DNA from: Chelonoidis abingdonii
Lineage: Eukaryota; Chordata; Testudines; Testudinidae
Assembly: GCF_003597395.2 (NCBI RefSeq)
Contig: NC_133773.1
Location: 147,793,272-147,857,271, forward strand
Length of the DNA stretch: 64,000 nt
Direction of reading: 5' to 3'
Both the position numbers and the translations under genes were made by a program. Below are positions 33,021 to 44,200 of the stretch, in pieces. The notes below the pieces were generated by a model that saw nothing but the letters and a program-made list of their open reading frames with translations, had not been told where the DNA came from and searched no databases. Within the stretch, counting starts at the first letter, position 1; every line of letters begins with the position of its first letter.

Positions 33021-34255
33021 AGATAGCTCGACCTAAATCCTTCGTACTCCCTGTGGGAAGAACAGCATCAAGGTAGAGGAGCGGATCGTGGCGAGATCAC
33101 TAGGTGCTCCCAGCTTGACGGAGTAGCATCGTGGCTCACAAGTGCAATGGCCCTGCCTATGGTGGGCCTCTGCAGGGAGACACTGCTTGTCTCGGCATGC
33201 TTTAACTGGGTTTGCAGATGCATGAGGACCACTGGACAGCTGTGCATCTCCCCCGCTCCAATGGTTGTCCTCAGCTCCTAGGATGGGGTAGTCAAGACTT
33301 TTGGCTGAGGGCCACATCGGGGTTGCGAAACTGTATGGAGGGTTGTGCCTTCCAAACAGCGGCCCACCCCCATCCGCCTCTCTCCCACTTCCTGCCCTCC
33401 CTGCCCCCCCTCAGAAATCTACCCATCAACCCCCCGCTCCTTCCCCTGACTGCCCCAACCCCTATCCACACCTCAACCCCCTGACAGCCCCCCGGGACTC
33501 CCACGCTGGCATTTTCACACCCCTCACACTCACTACATGGGCTGTCACATGGTCTGCCCTGAGCAGGCAGAGTCTAGCACGTAAGCTGGTGCCTGGGCTT
33601 CAGCCCTGTAGCACCCAAGAGGGGCTGAGAGCTGCAGAGAGCCAGAGAGGAGCTAGTACCTGCCACAAAGTGCCGCAGCAAAGTGAGCTGAAGGGGGAGG
33701 GTCACAGCAACACAGGATTTGAAGGGCGGGGAGCCGCTGTTGGAGGACATGCCCCACCTCATGTTCGGAAGGGAGCAACAGTGAGATCCTCACCATGGTT
33801 TTTGGTTGGGGGGCACAGCTTCTTGCAGCCAGTGCCATCCAGCACCGGCAGGAGGACCAGGCCTGATCTTTGCTGTATTTAGCTTTAGGCTGTTAAAAGG
33901 TCAAACCCTTGCCTCAGTAACACACTCATTTCCAGCTGAGCCTGAGCCAGGGTGAGACTGGCGGCTTGGTGCTTGCCGAGGGACTGGACCGGCTGCTTCT
34001 CTGATAGGACCGCTCAGGCTACTGGCAATTCCGTCAGAGATGCCCTGGCCTGGCAGCATCTGCTGTTCCCCAGCCTGGCATGTGGCGGGAGGGAGACAGA
34101 GGCCAGCAAGGCCCACTACTTGGCTGACACCTGCCTCAGAGCTATACAGGCTCTGCAGCACACCCTAGTGTTCTCAGCGCTCCCTGCTGCCTGAGGCCCA
34201 CTGTGCATGGCGCTGCACAGACCCTGCTGCCCCCACTTGGTGCCGTCTGGCGAGG
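33021..34255. other. Spacer, nothing recognised
   Basis: The open frames seen are short, overlap on both strands and lack family similarity. Confidence 0.4.
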
Positions 34256-34263
34256 GAGCAAGG

Positions 34264-34535
34264 TAGGGTGACCAGACGTTTCGATAAAATTGGAACTGTC
34301 CTGTTTTTTAGGTGTTTGTCTTGCGTCCCGATCAATGTTTGTTTGGTCGGGATGCAATTTGTCCCGGTATTTCGCACTCCTGGTTTTGTTTTGTTTTGTT
34401 CCACTGGAGGGACTCTGCTCCCCTCCCGTCCGCCCCCCCCCAGCAGGATTCTGTTTTTGTTTTTTTTTCTCTCTGCCAGTGGGACTCCGTGCTCTATTTT
34501 TTGCTGTTTTCCCCCCCTCTGCTGGCAGGACTCTG

Positions 34536-34570
<35 letters not shown>

Positions 34571-34676
34571 AGTGGGATTCCGTGTTTTGTTTTGTTTTTT
34601 TGCTCTGCCGGTGGGACTTCCCTCCCGCCCCCCCGCGTATGTCCCAATATTTTCTTCATCCCATTTGGTCACCCTA
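34264..34676. mobile_element. Non-autonomous hAT element with pyrimidine-rich core
   Basis: The ends TAGGGTGACCA and TGGTCACCCTA are perfect 11-bp inverted repeats. An exact 8-bp duplication GAGCAAGG flanks the element at 34256-34263 and 34677-34684. The core is T/C-rich, with a (TC)n run near 34540-34567. Open frames on both strands across it come from this skewed composition. Confidence 0.95.
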
Positions 34677-34757
34677 GAGCAAGGACAAGGGTAGGAATGC
34701 TCTATAAGGTGCTAATTATCCACTACAGGCAATGTAGGTGTCATCATGCTAAATAAT

Positions 34758-34763
34758 TTTATT
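34758..34763 (-). promoter_or_regulatory. M1AP: Probable M1AP polyadenylation signal AATAAA (- strand)
   Basis: The reverse complement of 34758-34763 is AATAAA. It lies about 365 bp past the candidate M1AP stop at 35128-35130 and just before the hAT element at 34264-34676. Confidence 0.5.
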
Positions 34764-35127
34764 GTTGAACCATAAAAGTGTGGAGGCTCAGACTTGCTCT
34801 GGCCTGTACACAGTGCTCTGACTGCTCCTGGGTGCTCAGACGGGCATGCAAGGAACCCCAGTGATGCCCTAATTGGAAACTACTCTAAAGTCCAATAAAC
34901 ACAAAGCTCTGGCCAACTCTGTGCTAGGCCAGGGAGTTACTCTCTCCCCAGCATCTGCTTTTGCAGGGAACTGCTAATTGGCACCTGAGCTGAAATTCTG
35001 GTGGCCCTAGCCCCTAGTTGTGTACTGGGGAGAAGGTGTCAGGGAAATCCCACGCCATCCCTTTGGCCCCATAGCCAGAATTCTGTGCAGGGAGCTGACC
35101 ACCGGTAAGCTGTGGTTCCATCACTGT

Positions 35128-35298
35128 TCATCTGCAGCCCAGCCCCAGCGGACTCAGAGGGGCACAGAGAGAAAGGATCTTTCCCAGCTGGAGTGGCCTG
35201 GGAGCAGGGGTTCTAGCGCAGGGCACTGCCAGTCTCTGCTGCTGACTCCTGGGGACTGTGGTGTAAGACATGGGGATCATGGCACTGTGTTGAGTAAT
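35128..35298 (-). CDS. M1AP: M1AP probable terminal coding exon
   Basis: The acceptor AATTGCAG ends at 35299 (- strand). The exon opens in phase 0, matching the phase 0 end of the previous exon. It reads [20 protein letters not shown] and ends in TGA at 35128-35130. The PM...TTVPRS stretch parallels PLPMTPVPGRAS near the mammalian C-terminus, and the junction ...SRQ|ITQ parallels ...KTGQ|LQT. An AATAAA lies about 365 bp downstream. Near the end, another frame gives [11 protein letters not shown], which looks somewhat more like the mammalian C-terminus, so a one-base slip is possible. The pyrimidine tract of the acceptor is weak. Confidence 0.5.
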   Translation of the reverse strand: MTQHSAMIPMSYTTVPRSQQQRLAVPCARTPAPRPLQLGKILSLCAPLSPLGLGCR

Positions 35299-38200
35299 CT
35301 GCAATTGGCTGTGTGCCACTGGGGGGAGGTGTGGGGCTGCCCTGGGACTCAGGGGACCTCAGATAAAACTTGTAACCCAGCTCAAGGAGCCTGCTCGGGC
35401 AGGGCTACAGCTGCTCGGCATTGCAGCTTGTGCAGGGAGTAGCCCCCAAGCTGCCTCTGGCTAGCACCTCTGCATGTGCCAAGGTCCTTGCATGGAGGCC
35501 TGTGGTCACCGCTCGCCCCAAGATCTCTTCCCCGCATTAGCATGCAAATCCTGGTCCTTGGGCTTCGGGATTATGCCAGCATGTACATGCTTGTTCTCAG
35601 AACCCATCCAATGAGGCTACGTGGTGTGCTGCACTGACATGAATGGGAGGTGCGGTGTGGGGTAGCAATGGGTGTCATGGCAAGAGAGGGGCCCATGGGG
35701 AGCAGGCTCCCTGGGGACTGTCTCAGCAACTAACAAAACTGTAGAACAACAAGAAACTGAACGGTGGGAAGCGACTTTCACAGCAAGGCCAAGCAGGCCC
35801 AGCACTTGCCTGACCTTGTCCTGTGCTGGCACGTGTGGTACTTGGCAAGCATTGGGGCCAGCAACAGGCTGAGCTGTGAGTGCCTAGTGTTATGAACGTG
35901 TGCGTGGGGGCCTGCTGTGCGTGTGCGCCAGGGTAGGATGGCGTGTGTGTGTGTGTGGGGGGGTGTCTCACAACACTTGGGCTTGTAATAGAGAAAGGCC
36001 CTTGTCATTACATGCTCCCCAGGAATTCACTGTCTTCATCAGAGAAGAGAGGGAGCTCACAGGCGTCCTTCCTTGCAGCAGATGATCGGAATGCTTTGGG
36101 CGGTGGGGGAGCCAGAGGAAGGGGAGCTACCGTGGCCTTGGCTTTGCTCAGGTGCTGTAACGCAGGAACACACAGTGAGTACTGTCTCGGCGGGCTCAGA
36201 GCAGGGGTTCTCAGACTGGGGGTCGGGACCTCTCAGGGTGTTGTGAGATTATTACATGGGGGTTGTGAGCTGTCAGCCTCCACCCCACATCCTGCTTTGC
36301 CTCCAGCATTTATAATGGTGTTAAATATATTAAAAAGTGTTTTTAATTTATAAGAGGGGTCGCACTCACAAGGCCGCCCAGAGGATTCAGGGGGCCTGGG
36401 GTCTTCCTGCCGCCGAATTGCCACCAAAGAACCAGCACTTTGGCAGCAGGTCCCGGGGTGGAAGGACCCCCCCCCGCCACAGGTCTTTGGGGCACTTCGG
36501 CGGCGGGTCCTGGGGTGGAAGGACCCCCCCACCACGGGTCTTCGGGGCACTTCGGCAGCGGGTTCTGGAGTGGAAGGACCCCCCTGCTGCCAAACTGCCG
36601 CCAAAGACCCAGAGCGGAAGAAGCTCTGGCGACCTGGGCCCCATGAGTGTTTTTCGGGGGCCCCAGAGCGAGTGAAGGACCCTGCTCCAGGGGCCCTGAA
36701 AAACTCTCATGGGGGCCCCTGTGGGGCCCGGGGCAAATTGCCCCACTTGCCCCCCCACTCTGGGCAGCCTTGCACACTCAGAGGCTTGCTCAGTGAAAGG
36801 GGTCAGCAGTACAAAAGTTTGAGAACTACTGGCGGAGGGGAAGCTGCCACACCCCTTAGTCACAAGCTATTGTGAGCATGTGCTTAGTGCACCTGTGAGA
36901 GCTGACTGAGGGGCCCGCGTATCATCCCAGAGCAGCAGGTGGCCTTGCACGTATCTTCTGCCTGTTTCCACCTCCCTCCCACCATCATGTCTGCTCAGAG
37001 CCTTCAGCACCTCAGCTGCTTGGTCAGTGCTCAGGCAGAGTAGGGTTTCCCCAAGCCAACCAGTGGGCAAGAGCTGTACCTGTCTGGAGTGATGCCGCTC
37101 TCCTGGGTGATGCTCCTTGGGCTGGGCCTGCTGCCGGTACTGGGGTCTGGAGAACTCGCTCACCAGGTATTTGTAGAGGTTGCTTTTCACATGGAGGGGG
37201 TTGTATCTAGGTTCTACTTCCAGACTGTTCAAGGCGCTCTGTTCAGAGAGAAGTGACACACAGGTCCCAGCTGGTAGCATGTGCGTGCCCAGCATCCAGC
37301 TTCCTGCTCTGAGGTGGCAGAAAATGGATGTGAGGATTTGCACCTTCCTTCCCTGCTTGACTGACGTGCACTCCTTCCAGTCATTCCGGGCAGAGAGGGA
37401 CCCAACAGGTCCACCACAGTAGCTGATGGAAATTGTGCAGGTCCTGATCCTTATCTGGGCCTTCCCTCGCCCCACATGGATAGCGGCTTGTACTTAGCAT
37501 AAGCCAGATGTCACTTCCCCTGTGAGCGTGTGTCTCTGCCTTTGGGCCTGGTAACCATGCCTGCTGTCCCTGAGCAAGCATGAAACACAGGCAGTAGTGT
37601 AGCTAGCAGAGTGCAGAGGAAGCAGCCGCTTCCCCTCAGCACATTTTTCAAAAGCGGTGCCTTAATTAGGGGTTACCATGGCGCCAACAGGCACCCCGAT
37701 AATAAAGAATCTCCAGGTGAGGCCGGCGGTGGGCATGAGCGATTCCAGTGAGGTCAGTGGCGGGCGAGCCAGAGAGCGAGGTGTCTGGGAGGCAGCTGCT
37801 GGAGCTCTGGGTCCCTGTGCGGCGCGGCTCAGCTCGACGGTGGGAGCAGGGAAGCTGCTGTGGCGGCAGCTCAAGACATTCCAGCACTAGGCAGAGTGCT
37901 AGCGGCTTCGTGGCCTGGAGGGGCTGCAGCAGGGTGCCCGGCTTGGAGTGTGGGAGAAGAAAGTGAGGGATGGGAGGAGGTGCTGCTGCTCCAGCAATCT
38001 GGGTGGTGGGGTGCAAAGTGCCCCCTGAGCAGCGCCACCCACATGGGGCCTGGCCCCGGTACTGGAACAGGGCTCCCAGCACTGGAGGGCGGGGATCTGC
38101 TCCTTTCTGTAGGGGGCCGCTCTAAGGTCTCCTCTCTCTCAACCTTCCTACCGGGTCTGGCGCCTTCTTGCCTCCATCATCATGGCCACCCCATGCTGGC

Positions 38201-41200
38201 TTGATCCCGATCGGGCCACTACCCTCCCATCCTGTCCGGTGGAAGCACTTCCGCTTCCCTGCGGAGGGACAGGGGAGAGGCTCAGAGTACTCGTGTTGGC
38301 ACATGATCCAGGAGGGAAGGCAGCAGCGGGGACACCTAGGTGCATGTGCAGCAGGGGAAGGGGAACATAGTGACTCTATCCGGAGTGCAGGCGCAGTTGG
38401 GGCCGATCTGTACCTCTTACTCCGCAGTGGCCGGGTGGAGGAAGGTGAGGCTGCAGTGGCAGCACGTGCCGGGTGCAAGATTGGCCATTGGAGGCTGTGG
38501 CGCAGCATTTAAAATGAGTGGAGGGGGACTCAATCAGGCCTGCACGGTTTGGAGTGCTTCAGGCTCCTAGGCTGCGTTCTGAGGGGCGCTTCCCGGGCAT
38601 AGGAAGCAGCTGCAAGCACCACATCAGGCTGGGGCCTCTTCTGCATGGAAGCTGGGTGGAGCAGATCGAGCCCCACCTGTGAGGGTATGGAGGGGTCGGT
38701 GGCGCCCCGGGAGAGCCCATTGGAGAGGGGGGAATAATGGCAGGGACTGGGAGACGCGCCTGTTGTCCGCTCTTGGTGCTCTCTGCTGGGGGACCTGTCC
38801 CGCATTCCTGCCACCGGGCTACGTCTGCTGTGACCCATTCACTCTTCACCTGCCTGCGCTATGTGATGAATACTGGATGGGAGGTTTACGCAGGGCCCCT
38901 CACCAAGGTGTCCTGCCTCAGAGAGCCCCCAGCCTGAATGAGGGAAACACAGGGGCCAACCTGACCAGCAAGGAGGAGAATTACAGTGAATAATATACGC
39001 TAGCCAGCCGTGGTAGCACTGCTGGAGCTGCAAGTTGAGTGCAGCATAGCAGGCGGCGAGGAGTAGATAGCTGGCCGGGCAGTAATGCTCAAGAGCAAGG
39101 CCTGGGGTAGGCTTGAAACAGGTTGGCCTAGCTACCTCACGGACCAAGCCCCTCCGAGGGGGTACACAGCATGGCCGCAGCATGACCAGAGGAGCCAGCA
39201 GGGGGGGCATGGAGTGGCCAGAGGAGGAGCCAAGGGGGAGCACCATTTTTATGTTTGCTCTCCCTGCACTTAGAACCTGGCTACGCCACTGCACACAGGA
39301 GTTCAGACACAGGCCTCTCGGTCTGTCACTCCTCACATGCACACACAGGTGTTCAGGCACAGGCATCTCCAGCTGTCTCTCCTCACACGTGTGTTTCAGA
39401 CACTGGCCCCTCTGGCTCCCCTCACACGAGGGTGTTTCAGACACTGGGCTCTCCAGCTCCCCTCACACGAGGGTGTTTCAGACGCTGGGCTCTCCGGCTC
39501 CCCTCACACACGCGTGTTTCAGACACTAGGGTTGCCACTTGCCAACTTTCTATTTGCACAAAACTGAACACCCTTGACCTCTGAGGCCCTGCCCATGCCC
39601 TGCCCCTTCTCTGAGGCCCTGCCCCTGCTCACTCTATCCCCCTCTCCCTCTGTTGCTCACTCTCCCCACCTTCACTCACTTGCTCATTTTCATCAGGGGG
39701 TTGGGGTGTGGGAGAGGGTGAGGGCTCCGGCTGGGGGTAAGGGCTTTGGGGTGGGGACAGGGATAAGGGGTTTGGGTGCAGGAGAGGGCTCTGGGGTGAG
39801 GTGTGGAGCCAAGAGGTTTGGAGTATGGGAGGGGGCTCTGGGCTGAAGCAGGGGGTTGGGGTGTGGGAGGATTTATGGGCTCTGGACTGGGGGTGTGAGT
39901 TCTGGGTTGGGGCCAGAAATAAAGGGCCCAGGGTGTGGAACGGAACTCTGGGCTGGGGCACGGGGTTGGGATGCAGGGGGGTCAGGGCTCCAGCTGGGGG
40001 TACAGGCTGTGATGTGGGGCTGGGGATGAAGGATTTGAGGTGCAGGAGGGGGCTCTGGGCTGTGGCTGAGGGATTCCAAGCATGGGAGGGGGCATAGGGC
40101 TGGAGAAGGGGGTTAAGGTTTGAGTGGGGTGAGGACTCTATCTGAGGGGTGCAGATGCTGGGTGGGGCTCAGGATGAGGGGTATGGGGTGCAGAGGGTGC
40201 TCCGGGCAGGAACCAAGGGATTCAGAGGGCAGGAGCGTGATCAGAGCTGGGACAGGGGGTTAGGGTATGGGGGTGGGGATGAGAACTCCAGATGGGGGTG
40301 TGGGCTCTGGGGTGGGGCTGAGGCTGAGGAGTTTGGGATGCAGGAGGGTGCACTGAGTTGGGATCGAGGAGTGCGGGAGGGGAATCAGGGCAGGGGTGTT
40401 GGGATGTGGGGGAGGGCGGGCTCAGGGGTACAGGCTCCAGCTGATGCTTACCGCTGCTTCCAGGGGCTACTTGAGATATGTCCCCCCTCCGCCTCCTACA
40501 TGGAGGTGCAAACAGGCGACTCCACGCACTGCCCCATCCATAGGTGCTGCCCCTGCAGCTCCCATTGGCCATGGGGGAACATGCTGGAGGCTTGCCAGGA
40601 GCCACGCTGAGGCTAGCAGGGAGCCGCCAACTGGACAGTCAACTGCTTTTTGACCGGGTGTTTTGGTTGAAAACCAGTCTCCTGGTCACTCTGTCAGACA
40701 CAAGCCTTTCTGGATCCCTCGCACACGGATATTCAGACACTGACCTCTCCAGCTTCCCTCTCATACGAGTGCTCAGGCAAAGACCTCTCCTGCTCCCCTC
40801 ACATACAGGTGTTCAGACACTGTCCTCTCCTTCTCTCTGCCCTCACACATGGGTGTGCAGATGCAGGCCTCTCTGGCTGTCTCCCCTCAGGCACGCAGGT
40901 GTTCAGGCACAGGCCTCTCTGTCTATCTCCCCTCACTCACGGATGTTCAGATACAGGCTGCTATGGCTCCTCTCATGCAGGCAAGTGTTCAGACAGAGGC
41001 CTCTCTGGCTCCCCTCATGCACACAGGTATTCAGACACAGGCCTCTCCATCTCCACTCAGAGTGGCGTTCAGACACAAGCCTCTCTGGCTCCAAACACGC
41101 ATGGGTGTTCAGACAAAGACCTCTTTGGCTCCCCTCACAGACAGGTGTTCAGACACAGGTCTCTCCGTCTGTCTCCTCTCATACACGGGTCTTCACAGTT

Positions 41201-44200
41201 TTCAGAAAGGGATTCTCCACTGGTCTGGAAAAGTTCTGCTGCTCAGACCGGCTGCCTTTCTAAATCCTGCTGAGGGCCCTGGATGCTCCTAGCTGCAACT
41301 AACCAAAACATTAGATAACCATTTCCTCCTTCGCTCACCTGCCAGGCCACAAGAGCAGGGGCCTGGGTTTCCCAGCTATTCTATGCACCTGAAGCAGAGC
41401 AGGAATACAAGCAAAGCTCTGCTTCCAGACATGTATTGGGAAAATGCAAGAGCCTGAACCCATGAGGGGAGGAAGAGTATGGGGGGAATGACTTATTTAT
41501 GCTAATCCTATTCATGTCAATAGGCCTGCACCTGCAATGCAAGTGAGAGGGTGTGAGGACCTTGCACTCCAAGCCAATAGAGGGATAGGGCCCCCCCCAG
41601 CACGTCTTGCACATAGGTGACATGTCTGGGTCTGGATGTACCATTCCCTGCTAGTCAGCTGGTATCCTGTACTTGCAGAACCTGCACTGCCTCGTTATCT
41701 AAACTTGTGTGCAGCCATTCGTCACTCGCCTCTATGGTGCTCAGTGCTGTCTCTGGAAGGTCAGCAGGGAGGGCTGGGACGTTGCATGGCAGCAGGAGTT
41801 CTCTGACTGCAATGGCTTTGACGAGCAGCGTGAAGGAGTCAGAGGGGATGATGACATAGTAGGAATTCACGGTGATGCTCCAGCTTGGACTCACAGTTTG
41901 TGGCTCACGTTTGGCCAGAAGCATCCAGTCCCTCTTCTAAAATCAAAAGCCAGAAGTAATTCTATCAGTGAAACCAGGGCAGGGTTGGCAGCTTCCCTCA
42001 GCACCAGCTCATTGCAGGGGCTGAGGGGCTCTGTAGCAGAGTCGGATGGATCTGTGTCAGATTATGAACTCCATTTTGTGTTAGGTGCTGAACTCAAGTC
42101 TAAAGTTGCCTGGGTGTGACTTATTGCATTGCTTTTGAGACACTGCCCTTTCTGGAAGGGGCTTGCCATTGCCTTGAAGGACTATCACAGAGAAGCCAAC
42201 AAGGCTACAGTCTGGAGCCACTGATGACTCTGTAGCTCATCTGCAGCCCAACCCCTAAGAACCAATGAAACATTGGTACAGGTGGGCCAAGTACTTGGGA
42301 AGAGGCTGGAGCATCCCCATGGTTCACATGGCAATGGAACAGGCTATGTAAGAGGGGGTTCTGCTCTGGGCAGGGGGGCTGGCCATCACCACAGGTAAGA
42401 AGGGGGAAAGGAGAGAGAGGGCAGATGGGATGAACTCCAGACTCAGGGGTGAGCTGAGAGCAAGAGAAGGGGTGTCTCAGGACTGTTTTGTTTCCAAAGA
42501 TCTGTAACTCTTGAGAACTTTCAGAGTAAAGTTTCTGTGGTCAAGAAATCCCTTTATTAAGCCTGCTGTTTCTGCAGGGGTTAAAATAGAAGCCCAGCAT
42601 CACCACATCCTGAGTGACGCTCCAGGGAAGTGTGTGTAAGCAAGTGGGAGGGCTTGGCTGGTTCCTGACACTGTTTTAATGATCTAGGGCAAGTGGGCAG
42701 TGGTGCCCCATGTCCCAAAGGAGGGTCTCGGACAAGAGAGGTCTGAGCCCAGGAATATGCAGTACAGTCCCAGAGCTAGTAACAGAGGTTAGACTCTGTC
42801 CTGATCCAATTGGCTTAGAAGCACGTGGGACCAAGTGATTGCGTCCACTCACTACCTGGTGACCATACAGAGTGGTATCGGGCCAGGTTGTAATAGGCTC
42901 CATCACCTAGACTGACTGTTGAAAATAGCCCTGCAGTTGAATTGTATAGCAACTGGATCGGAGAGACCCTGCTCCCCAGGCTGGGATCCAGAAAAGACAG
43001 TTACTCACCGTTGTAACTGTTGTTCTTCCAGATGTGTTGCTCATATCCATTCCAATTAGGTGAATCCCAAGCCTTACCTAGGCGGTGGGGTCGGAGTGAG
43101 AAACTGCAGAGTGCAAGACTGCCAAGCCAAAGGCTGCATCATCTCTGGATTGTTGTACCAGGGCATAATGGGAAGTAAACGTGTGTACCGAAGACCATGT
43201 AGCCGCTCGACATATCTCCTGGATAGGCACTCGAGCTAGGAAGGCGGCCGACGAGGCCTGGGCTCTAGTCGAATGTGCGGTAACGTGGCCCGGAGAGGCA
43301 TGAGCGAGGTCATAGCAAGCCCGGATGTATGCCGTCACCCAGGACGAAATCCTCTGGGAAGAGACGGGCTGTCCTTTCATCCGGTCCGCCACCGCAACAA
43401 AGAGTTGGGGTGTTTTACGGAAGGACCTCGTGTGGTCAATGTAGAAGGCTAGTGCCCTATGGACGTCCAGCGAGTGCAACTGTTGCTCCCTACGTGATGC
43501 TTGGGGAAGAAAACCGGAAGGAATATGTCCTGGTTAAGGTGAAAGGACTAAACCACCTTGGGGAGGAACGCCGGATGCGGGCGTAGCTGCACCTTGTCCT
43601 TGTGGAATATCGTGTAAGGCGGGTCCACCATTAGAGCCCGAAGCTCTGAGACTCTCCTAGCCGATGTAATGGCTACAAGGAACGCCGTTTTCCATGATAA
43701 ATAAAGGAGTGAGCAGGTCGCCAAGGGCTCGAATGGGGGGGCCATAAGTCTTGTCAAAACCAAATTGAGGTCCCGGGCAGGGGCGGGGCATTGCACCAGG
43801 GGAAAAAGGCATTCCAGCCCCTTGAGGAACCTCGAGACCATAGGGTGGGAGAAAACTGAGTAAGCACCTTCCCCGGGGGGAAGGTAGAGATAGCCGCTAG
43901 GTGTACTCGCAAAGATGATAGCGCGAGGCCCTGCTGCTTGAGATGCAAGGGGTAATCTAATATCGTGGGGATGGGAGCCCCGGTAGGTGCTGAATTCTGC
44001 CCCTGACACCAACAAGAGAACCGTTTCCACTTGGCCAAGTATGTAGCTCGAGTGGAGGGTTTTCTGCTGCCCAGGAGTACTTCCTGCACCGGGGTGGAGC
44101 AGCGTAACTCCGATTGAGTTAACCAAGCAGGAGCCAGGCCGTAAAGTGGAGGGATTGCAGGTCTGGGTGGAGAAGCCTGCCGTGGTCCTGCGTTATCAGG

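Larger units (their letters stand above)
35299..37079 (-). other. M1AP: M1AP intron before the terminal exon
   Basis: The donor CAG|GTACAG is at 37079-37074 on the - strand and the proposed acceptor ends at 35299. It contains a nested pair of hAT-like elements (36202-36831) and a (GT)n run near 35943-35960. Depends on the terminal exon being right. Confidence 0.5.
37239..41729 (-). other. M1AP: M1AP intron with GC donor
   Basis: It starts with GC (41729-41728) in the context GAG|GCGAGT and ends with AG at 37240-37239. It contains a 1.7-kb hAT element, a minisatellite split by another transposon, and about 500 bp (41205-41729) without recognised features. Confidence 0.75.

Noticed and set aside
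32093..33027. CTGATAGC/TAGATAGC as an 8-bp target duplication for the 32104 element
   Set aside because: Only 6 of 8 positions agree, and the element border would not be symmetric.
34142..34756. Overlapping frames on both strands of up to 176 codons
   Set aside because: Composition artefacts of the T/C-rich hAT core, including the (TC)n run.
36867..37475. Reading the M1AP frame through 37079 as one long 202-codon exon
   Set aside because: Sequence after CAG|GTACAG no longer resembles M1AP, while a phase-matched downstream exon exists at 35298.
40544..41292. Three overlapping + strand frames of 147-239 codons
   Set aside because: They come from the 36-40-bp minisatellite read in all three frames.
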